This document shows, piece by piece, positions 5,893-11,140 of a stretch of DNA of 11,140 nucleotides. The stretch lies in NCBI GenBank assembly GCA_026786125.1, contig JAJAYU010000251.1, forward strand, positions 1 to 11,140, given 5' to 3'. Positions within the stretch are counted from its first letter, which is position 1. Each line of letters opens with the position of its first letter. The stretch is from Chamaesiphon sp. Lineage in GTDB: Bacteria > Cyanobacteriota > Cyanobacteriia > Cyanobacteriales > Chamaesiphonaceae. The position numbers and the translations under genes were made by a program. The notes beneath the pieces were generated by a model. The model was not told the DNA's origin. It did no database searches and was given only the letters and a program-made list of their open reading frames with translations.

Positions 5893-6777
5893 ATGACAAT
5901 TGATTTCGGACGAGTCATCACGGCAATGGTTACACCCTTCGATACCGATGGGAATGTCCACTATGCCGAAGCAGAGAAATTGGCGGCGCATCTAGCCGAT
6001 AATGGTTCGGATGGAATTGTTGTCTGTGGCACGACGGGGGAGTCGCCGACATTGAGTTGGGATGAAGAATATCAACTGTTTCAAGTCGTTCAAAAAGCTG
6101 TCGCAGGGAAAGCCAAAGTAATTGCGGGAACTGGATCGAATTCTACCAGTGAAGCGATCGAAGCCACCCAAAAAGCTGCTAAACTAGGAGTAGATGCAAG
6201 TTTACAGGTAGTTCCCTACTACAACAAACCGCCCCAACTTGGCATCTATGGACATTTTGAGGCGATCGCCAAAGCTTGCGACTTGCCAATGATGCTTTAC
6301 AATATTCCTGGGCGCACCGGACAAGCATTAGAACCAGAGACAATTGCTAAACTAGCTCAAGTATCTGGAATTGTTGCAATCAAGGAATCTACGGGTAACA
6401 TAGATATAGCGAGTCAAATTCGCAGCCTGACCCCACCAGAATTCAAGATTTATGCAGGTGACGATTCATTGACCCTACCCATGCTGGCAATTGGTGGGAG
6501 CGGCGTAGTCAGTGTTGCCAGCCATCTCGTCGGGAATGAGATTCAGCAGATGATTGCCGCATTTGAGTCTGGGCAAAATCAACTGGCGACTCAACTCCAC
6601 ATCAAAATGCTGCCACTGTTCAAAGGTCTATTCTTCGCCCCCAATCCCATGCCGATTAAAGCAGCTCTAAAGCTCCAAGGCTGGAAAGTTGGCGGATTAC
6701 GATTGCCGATGTGTGAGTTGCCGCCAGAGTCATTACCTCAGCTTCAGCAACTACTTCAGCAGCAGGGACTAATCTAG
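5893..6777 (+). CDS. dapA: 4-hydroxy-tetrahydrodipicolinate synthase
   Basis: DapA condenses pyruvate with aspartate semialdehyde, the first committed step to diaminopimelate and lysine. The TIM-barrel enzyme keeps all key residues: the Schiff-base lysine K164 in AIKES, the triad T48, Y110 and Y136 ([20 protein letters not shown]) and R141, each three positions beyond its E. coli equivalent. Length is 294 aa, standard. The ATG gives [16 protein letters not shown], the usual cyanobacterial beginning, although no Shine-Dalgarno exists because a pyrimidine heptad array fills the leader. asd, which makes its substrate, lies directly upstream. The spacer hairpin may affect co-expression. Confidence 0.98.
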   Translation: MTIDFGRVITAMVTPFDTDGNVHYAEAEKLAAHLADNGSDGIVVCGTTGESPTLSWDEEYQLFQVVQKAVAGKAKVIAGTGSNSTSEAIEATQKAAKLGVDASLQVVPYYNKPPQLGIYGHFEAIAKACDLPMMLYNIPGRTGQALEPETIAKLAQVSGIVAIKESTGNIDIASQIRSLTPPEFKIYAGDDSLTLPMLAIGGSGVVSVASHLVGNEIQQMIAAFESGQNQLATQLHIKMLPLFKGLFFAPNPMPIKAALKLQGWKVGGLRLPMCELPPESLPQLQQLLQQQGLI

Positions 6778-6787
6778 AGGTATTCCT

Positions 6788-6828
6788 GAATTAATTTATA
6801 GTTCTGTTTTGTGCAACAAAATTAATTC
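6788..6828 (+). terminator. AT-rich hairpin after dapA
   Basis: GAATTAATTT (6788-6797) and AAATTAATTC (6819-6828) are perfect 10-bp complements, with TGTT/AACA inside (6805-6808 with 6815-6818). It starts 11 bases after the dapA stop. No T-run follows, so it may be a 3' stabilising hairpin or a weak terminator before the rnj promoter. Confidence 0.3.
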
Positions 6829-6855
6829 CTAGCTCCCAAATCCCAACTGAGTTCA

Positions 6856-6884
6856 TTGACCGATCGCCGATATTATGATAAACT
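6856..6884 (+). promoter_or_regulatory. Predicted rnj promoter
   Basis: TTGACC (6856-6861) and TAAACT (6879-6884) are separated by exactly 17 bp. Each hexamer is close to the sigma-70 consensus. The start would be near 6891, giving rnj a leader of about 465 nt and allowing expression independent of asd-dapA. This is a sequence match only, with no transcript evidence. Confidence 0.55.
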
Positions 6885-7356
6885 AAGATAGCGAGGAAAA
6901 AGAATAAATAAACTCAGCAGCCATTAAGTTAAAACTTGGCGAGTCAACAGTAAAACTGTACAGACATCATCGGATTAAGGCCGACAAAACTCTAAAGTAG
7001 CTAGGTTCAAGAAATCGGTCATAGACCAGGCTTAGCACTTCCAGATTGAGTTCCAACCTTTAAACATAAATATTCAGTTAGTTTAATAGTAGCCAGTGCA
7101 AATTTCTAGCGCATAGTTTCAGTGAACCATATTAGCTCTTATTACCTGAGGCAGTAGCTTTCCAGCTATTGCGACTGACTTGCTCATCCAGTTGCATAGC
7201 AACTTTGAGAGATGTACTAGCTACAATAACTTTTAAAATATTTGGTCTTAAATAATCGCGAAGACAGCTAACTGAATCAATCTGCTGTGATTATTTAATC
7301 GATCAAATTAAACAGCTTTGTCCACAAATTTACCCAATCTATCTCTAGTTATCTAA

Positions 7357-9231
7357 ATGCGTCCAATCATCAAATCATCCGTAGCCCCAGCAGTTAAAAA
7401 AAATCCTAACGAACCTACTCTGAAAATCATCCCATTGGGTGGTTTGCACGAGATTGGTAAAAATACCTGCGTCTTTGAAATCAACGATGAGATCTTATTA
7501 TTAGATGCTGGTTTAGCTTTCCCTACTGATGGAATGCACGGTATCAATATCGTCTTGCCAGATATGACTTATCTGCGCGAAAATCAACACAAAATCAAAG
7601 GGATGATCGTCACCCACGGACATGAAGATCATATCGGTGGCATCCCTTATCACCTCAAGCAATTTGACATCCCGATTATTTATGGCCCTCGGTTAGCGAT
7701 GGCGTTGTTACAAGGTAAATTAGAAGAAGCTGGCGTAGCTGACCGGACTAAAATCAAGACAGTAGCACCCCGTGATATCGTCAGAATTGGCGAATCATTC
7801 TTCGTCGAGTTTATCAGAAATACCCACTCGATCGCCGATAGTTTCACCGTCGCGTTGCATACTCCCGTCGGCGTGGTTATCCACACCGGAGACTTCAAAT
7901 TCGACCATACCCCAGTTGATGGCGAGGCTTATGACTATGCTAAATTAGCCGAGCATGGCGAAAAAGGTGTGTTGTGTCTGATCAGTGACTCCACCAACTC
8001 CGAAATACCTGGATTTACACCATCAGAGCGTTCGGTATTCCCCAACCTCGAACGGTTTATCAGTACTGCCAAAGGACGGGTAATGGTCACAACCTTCTCC
8101 TCCTCCGTACACCGGATCAACATGACGATCGAGATTGCCATGAAGTACAATCGGAAAGTCTGCGTAGTTGGTCGATCGATGCTCAACGTGATCGCTCACG
8201 CTCGCAACCTGGGCTATATCAACTGTCCTGATAACGTGTTTGAGCCGCTCCAATCTGCTAACCACCTCCCCGATAATCAAGTCCTGGTATTAACTACCGG
8301 ATCTCAGGGTGAAACTCTGGCGGCAATGACCCGAATCGCTAATGGTCAACATCGCCAAGTCAAGATCCGCAAGGGTGATACAATTCTGTTCTCAGCGAAC
8401 CCAATTCCAGGCAACACCATCGCCGTAGTCAACACCATTGACAAATTGATGATGCAGGGTGCAAACGTCATCTATGGACGTGATAAAGGCATTCACGTTT
8501 CTGGACATGGTTGTCAGGAAGATCAGAAGCTAATGCTCAGTCTGACTCGTCCTAAATACTTTATCCCAGTTCACGGTGAGCACCGGATGTTGATCAAGCA
8601 TTCCCAAACTGCTCAAAGCACGGGTATTCCAGCAGAGAATATGGTGATCATCGATAACGGTGATATCGTCGAACTAACTGAAAATAGTATCTGTAAAGCT
8701 GGTAAAGTACCTTCAGGTATTCAACTAGTTGATAACGCGGGTATCGTCCACGATCAAGCGCAGGTGATGGAAGAGCGTAAACAACTTGCTGGCGATGGTG
8801 TCGTCACAGTGGCTCTGGCGATCGGTCTAGATGGTAAGATGATGGTCAAACCTCAGGTCAATCTCCGAGGTGTCGTGACTGCTGTAGAGCAATCATTGAT
8901 TTCAGCCTTGATTCAAAAAACAATCGAAAATTGCTTGATCGATCGTTGGGACAGGTTCTCCCGCAAGTTTGAGTCGGGTCAGAGTGAAATCGACTGGGCT
9001 GGACTACAAATCGAATTAGAATCTGCACTCCAACGCCTGGTTCGCCGCGAGTTGCAAAGTAAGCCACTATTGGTATTGATGATGCAGACTCCAGAGGATG
9101 GTTCTACACCGCGCAAAGCCAGTATTACCAGTAATGGTGATAAGGAGCTAGTTGGTGCTGGTGCTGGTAATAATGGTGCTACTCCCGCCCCCATCGGTCG
9201 GCGCAAGCAACGTTCAACAGCAAAGGTTTAA
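7357..9231 (+). CDS. rnj: Ribonuclease J
   Basis: RNase J is a metallo-beta-lactamase/beta-CASP nuclease with 5'-to-3' exo- and endonucleolytic activity on mRNA and rRNA; cyanobacteria have it alongside RNase E. The zinc-binding motif HGHEDH is at 87-92, further metal ligands are H157 (NTHS) and D179 (HTGDFK), and the beta-CASP motifs include SGHG (382-385) and PVHGEH (404-409). Length is 624 aa, with a C-terminal Gly/Ala-rich, basic tail from about 590 (VGAGAGNNGA, then GRRKQRS) that may contact RNA or a partner. The first residues before TLKIIPLGG vary in the family. The ATG has no Shine-Dalgarno. A strong terminator follows. Confidence 0.95.
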   Translation: MRPIIKSSVAPAVKKNPNEPTLKIIPLGGLHEIGKNTCVFEINDEILLLDAGLAFPTDGMHGINIVLPDMTYLRENQHKIKGMIVTHGHEDHIGGIPYHLKQFDIPIIYGPRLAMALLQGKLEEAGVADRTKIKTVAPRDIVRIGESFFVEFIRNTHSIADSFTVALHTPVGVVIHTGDFKFDHTPVDGEAYDYAKLAEHGEKGVLCLISDSTNSEIPGFTPSERSVFPNLERFISTAKGRVMVTTFSSSVHRINMTIEIAMKYNRKVCVVGRSMLNVIAHARNLGYINCPDNVFEPLQSANHLPDNQVLVLTTGSQGETLAAMTRIANGQHRQVKIRKGDTILFSANPIPGNTIAVVNTIDKLMMQGANVIYGRDKGIHVSGHGCQEDQKLMLSLTRPKYFIPVHGEHRMLIKHSQTAQSTGIPAENMVIIDNGDIVELTENSICKAGKVPSGIQLVDNAGIVHDQAQVMEERKQLAGDGVVTVALAIGLDGKMMVKPQVNLRGVVTAVEQSLISALIQKTIENCLIDRWDRFSRKFESGQSEIDWAGLQIELESALQRLVRRELQSKPLLVLMMQTPEDGSTPRKASITSNGDKELVGAGAGNNGATPAPIGRRKQRSTAKV

Positions 9232-9246
9232 GCTTAATCAAGTCTG

Positions 9247-9296
9247 AAAATTGAGGGTAGGGGCAATCTATGAATTGCCCCTACCCTCAATTTTTA
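9247..9296 (+). terminator. Strong intrinsic terminator after rnj
   Basis: Positions 9247-9267 and 9274-9294 are perfect 21-bp complements around a 6-nt loop (CTATGA). The arm core is GAGGGTAGGGGCAAT and the 3' side runs into TTTTT. It begins 15 bases after the rnj stop. The A-run on the 5' side gives a U-run on the minus strand too, so it could work in both directions. The GTAGGGGC...GCCCCTAC form also matches a palindromic repeat I know to be frequent in cyanobacterial genomes. Confidence 0.9.
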
Positions 9297-9369
9297 TAGG
9301 CGTTGTGGGCAGGAATTCGCTGATCACAAATGAATTCCGTCGCATTTTACTGGCTGAGATGAGTTAATA

Positions 9370-9419
9370 TTTGAATCAACAGATGTATTGATCGAGTTAA
9401 AAGTAATTATCGATTCAAA
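9370..9419. promoter_or_regulatory. Inverted repeat upstream of the toxin-antitoxin pair
   Basis: TTTGAATC (9370-9377) and GATTCAAA (9412-9419) are perfect 8-bp complements 34 bp apart, about 150 bp before the antitoxin start. Toxin-antitoxin operons are usually repressed by their own antitoxin at palindromic operators, so this is a candidate. The distance from the gene makes it uncertain. Confidence 0.25.
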
Positions 9420-9568
9420 CATTATGATCGAGTGTTATGGGTCATCAAATATTAGCATCAAGATTGAGTCTCGATCCGAAGTTATCGCTGTGGACAATAT
9501 TTCCTGAGTGCCTTTACCAACCCTACTTCTGTAGAACAAATCGAGAAAAATAATGAGGTAATAAGAAG

Positions 9569-9784
9569 ATGACCTTTCAAGAAATGGTAGATTCAATTGA
9601 AAAATTATCGACTGAAGATCAAGATGAACTATTCGAGCTAATTCGCAAACGACGAGTCGAACAGCGACGCACGGAGATTTTTGCTAATGCTCAAATAGCT
9701 ATTAAGGCGGTAGATGAGGGTACGGCTAAACGGGGTAATTTTGAGGATTTGAAGTCGTATCTGCTAGAGGATGACGAGGAATGA
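9569..9784 (+). CDS. Putative antitoxin of a RelE/YafQ-type module
   Basis: This 71-aa protein is strongly charged and predicted mainly helical, with MVDSIEKLSTEDQDELFELI, then a basic RKRRVEQRR stretch (27-34) and a very acidic end (LLEDDEE). Short proteins of this form, with STEDQDELFELIRKRR, occur in cyanobacteria next to RelE/StbE-like toxins; this recollection is the basis of the call. GAGG at 9555-9558 lies ten bases before the ATG. Its TGA overlaps the toxin ATG in an ATGA junction, so the two are translationally coupled. The flexible acidic end would be the toxin-neutralising part (inference). It might alternatively be classed as a small protein of unknown function. Confidence 0.7.
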   Translation: MTFQEMVDSIEKLSTEDQDELFELIRKRRVEQRRTEIFANAQIAIKAVDEGTAKRGNFEDLKSYLLEDDEE

Positions 9785-10062
9785 TTCTAGCAACAGAAAC
9801 GGGCTTTAAGAAAAGTTTTAAAAAATTAATCAAGAAAAATCCGCAACTACAAGACAAGATATTAACAGTGATTGCTTTGTTAGGTAAAGATCCTTTTGCT
9901 CTATCGCTGAAATCTCATAAATTAACAGGACAATTGGATGGATTATGGTCTTGTACTGTTAATTATGATTGTCGGATTATTTTTGCTTTTAAAAAAGATG
10001 AAGAAACCGATGATGATCTACTCGTATTAATTGATATTGGCAGTCATGATGAGGTTTATTAG
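9781..10062 (+). CDS. RelE/StbE (YafQ-like) mRNA interferase toxin
   Basis: Toxins of the RelE/ParE superfamily of this type cut mRNA in the ribosomal A site. The 93-aa protein has the family pattern: a basic N-terminal helical part (FKKSFKKLIKKNP), SHKLTGQLDGLWSCTVNYDCRIIF around 45-68, and the ending LIDIGSHDEVY. Candidate functional residues are H46, R65, H89 and Y93, as in YafQ-like toxins with a C-terminal His before a short tail. GAGG at 9767-9770 provides a ribosome-binding site inside the antitoxin gene, and the ATG overlaps the antitoxin stop by four bases. All recognisable elements are intact, so it is probably functional. Its stop lies 15 bp from that of the convergent TPR gene. 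Confidence 0.85.
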   Translation: MILATETGFKKSFKKLIKKNPQLQDKILTVIALLGKDPFALSLKSHKLTGQLDGLWSCTVNYDCRIIFAFKKDEETDDDLLVLIDIGSHDEVY

Positions 10063-10077
10063 GAGGCGAAACTCACA

Positions 10078-11139
10078 TTAATTTTTACCGCTATCCAAAT
10101 ACTGGGCTAGTAATTGCGGTAGATAATCATAACCATCAACACCGATCGCAGGTAATAGATTAGGGCGATACTTAACTAATAATTGATTAAATTCTGCTTG
10201 TCCTAATTGCCCCTGTAAAACAACAGCTAAACTCGCACTCTGTCGCCATTCCTTCGCGCCGATTTGGTGGAGCTGATACATTGCCAGACAACTATAAAAG
10301 ACGGCGGTACCATTTTTCTGAAGGCTGTGATTTGCTTCGGCGAGATAGGTGAGATTGAGTCCCTGAAGATACAAATCACCCACAGCTTGGGCGGCTTTGG
10401 TGCCTTGTTGGAGATATTCGATCGCTTTTTCAGGTTGCTGGATCGTGAGGTAGGCGAGTCCGAGGCTATGATAGCTGAGGGCTAGGCTTTGTTTGTCTTC
10501 AAGAGTTTCGGCTAGTTTTAAACCTCGATCGAGATAGGTGATATTCTGCTCGTAGATTTCCTCGTCCATCAGATCGTTTGAGTGTGCCGTCAACACTTCG
10601 GAGTAGCCTAGATTGGTGAGGGCATTAGCTTCTCCCAATTTATCGCCTGCTTGTCTGGCTAAAATCAGGGCGCGTTGACTATAGCTAACTGCTTGAGCAT
10701 AATCTTTTTGACCGATCGAAATTCGACTCAGATGATTGAGATTAGCTATTTCGCAGGGACGATCTCCGGCTCGATTAGCGATTTCCAAGGCTTCTTGGTG
10801 GAGGGCGATGGCTCGATCAATCTGACCTAATGTTTGCTGTGAATAACCTAAAATAGTTAATAATCGCCCTTTCTCCTGAGTACCCGCAACTTGCTTGAGC
10901 GGGAGATCGAAATAAGAGAGGGTATCACGCAGAGTTTCTCCAGAGAATGCGGCGAAAATCCCCCCATAGAGTGGGAAATTCGGACGTTGGGCGGCGGTGC
11001 GGAGGATTTGCAATGTTACTTGAAAACAAGCTTTGGCGATCGCCTCTCGATGGGTACTATTAATCCCCGTCGCTCTTCCAATCCCATTCGCCAACTCGCT
11101 CCAAATTGCCGCAAAGGTAATCAGCGTACTAAACGCCAT
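10078..11139 (-). CDS. TPR-repeat protein, probably 5'-truncated by the window edge
   Basis: The visible 353 residues contain at least four tetratricopeptide-like repeats with a spacing near 40: about 90-124 (LTILGYSQQTLGQIDRAIAL), 130-164, 170-212 and 219-253 (SLGLAYLTIQQPEKAIEYL). They are of the longer kinesin-light-chain-like type. Such arrays are protein-interaction scaffolds. No enzyme domain, signal peptide or membrane segment is evident. The first visible Met falls at the second-last base of the window, and its surroundings look like an internal helix, so the gene probably starts beyond the right edge. The C-terminal 100 residues are less repeat-like. Partners and function are unknown. 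Confidence 0.8.
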   Translation of the reverse strand: MAFSTLITFAAIWSELANGIGRATGINSTHREAIAKACFQVTLQILRTAAQRPNFPLYGGIFAAFSGETLRDTLSYFDLPLKQVAGTQEKGRLLTILGYSQQTLGQIDRAIALHQEALEIANRAGDRPCEIANLNHLSRISIGQKDYAQAVSYSQRALILARQAGDKLGEANALTNLGYSEVLTAHSNDLMDEEIYEQNITYLDRGLKLAETLEDKQSLALSYHSLGLAYLTIQQPEKAIEYLQQGTKAAQAVGDLYLQGLNLTYLAEANHSLQKNGTAVFYSCLAMYQLHQIGAKEWRQSASLAVVLQGQLGQAEFNQLLVKYRPNLLPAIGVDGYDYLPQLLAQYLDSGKN

Positions 11140-11140
11140 C

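Larger units (their letters stand above)
6778..7356. other. dapA-rnj intergenic region with long rnj leader
   Basis: This 579-bp stretch holds an AT-rich hairpin after dapA, a strong-looking promoter (6856-6884) and then about 465 nt of predicted untranslated leader for rnj. I see no open reading frame of useful length. The leader carries small hairpins at 6926-6937, 6947-6959, 6970-6984, 7017-7027, 7151-7172, 7190-7204 and 7284-7316. I do not recognise a known riboswitch class. Confidence 0.6.
9232..9568. other. rnj to toxin-antitoxin intergenic region
   Basis: This 337-bp stretch holds the rnj terminator (9247-9296), a short inverted repeat GGAATTC/GAATTCC (9312-9318 with 9332-9338), a longer inverted repeat TTTGAATC/GATTCAAA (9370-9377 with 9412-9419) and the leader of the antitoxin gene. 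A TATGAT word at 9423-9428 could be a -10 element, but its -35 is poor. No other gene is visible. Confidence 0.5.

Noticed and set aside
6926..7204. Known riboswitch in the rnj leader
   Set aside because: I looked for cobalamin, glutamine and similar conserved cores and did not see their signature motifs.
9126..9180. GGTGCT hexamer repeats near the rnj end as a separate repeat element
   Set aside because: They are simply the coding of the Gly/Ala-rich C-terminal tail.
9464..9492. Promoter for the toxin-antitoxin pair at TTGAGT
   Set aside because: No -10-like hexamer lies 16-18 bp downstream.

Overview
The window comes from a cyanobacterial chromosome. It carries two divergent housekeeping blocks. 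tig-clpP-clpX lies on the minus strand and asd-dapA-rnj on the plus strand, separated by a 337-bp promoter region. From memory, the same two trios lie together in Synechocystis (sll0533-sll0535 and slr0549-slr0551); I could not check this here. The CGATCG core recurs throughout, with three exact HIP1 octamers (GCGATCGC at 4408, 6262 and 11036), and heptanucleotide tandem repeats sit between genes. Both are cyanobacterial traits. The genus cannot be fixed from this sequence.

Layout. Positions 1-644 have no confident gene: a palindrome-rich repeat cluster (1-180), a minus-strand terminator-like hairpin (200-233), an unrecognised 46-codon ORF (384-524) and another hairpin (547-574). Positions 645-4361 (minus) hold tig, then clpP, then clpX in transcription order, i.e. 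a ribosome-associated chaperone followed by the two parts of the ClpXP protease. Positions 4699-6777 (plus) hold asd and dapA, successive steps of the lysine/diaminopimelate branch of the aspartate pathway. rnj (7357-9231) encodes RNase J. It has its own strong-looking promoter about 500 bp upstream, giving a predicted leader of about 465 nt with at least seven small hairpins. A perfect 21-bp-stem terminator closes it. Next come a RelE/YafQ-type toxin-antitoxin pair (9569-10062) and, converging on it, a TPR-repeat protein that probably continues beyond the right edge.

How it fits together. The core encodes protein folding and turnover (Tig, ClpXP), cell-wall and lysine precursors (Asd, DapA) and RNA turnover (RNase J). 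The edges are accessory: degenerate repeats on the left, a toxin-antitoxin module and a TPR gene on the right.

The most notable signals are non-coding. Heptad arrays lie exactly at gene ends: the arrays beside clpX and tig contain their stop codons, one starts two bases after the asd stop, and one ends at the dapA start. Two of these are paired as inverted arrays able to fold into long hairpins. The rnj leader and the clpP-clpX spacer are also strongly structured. I found no clearly new multi-gene system.
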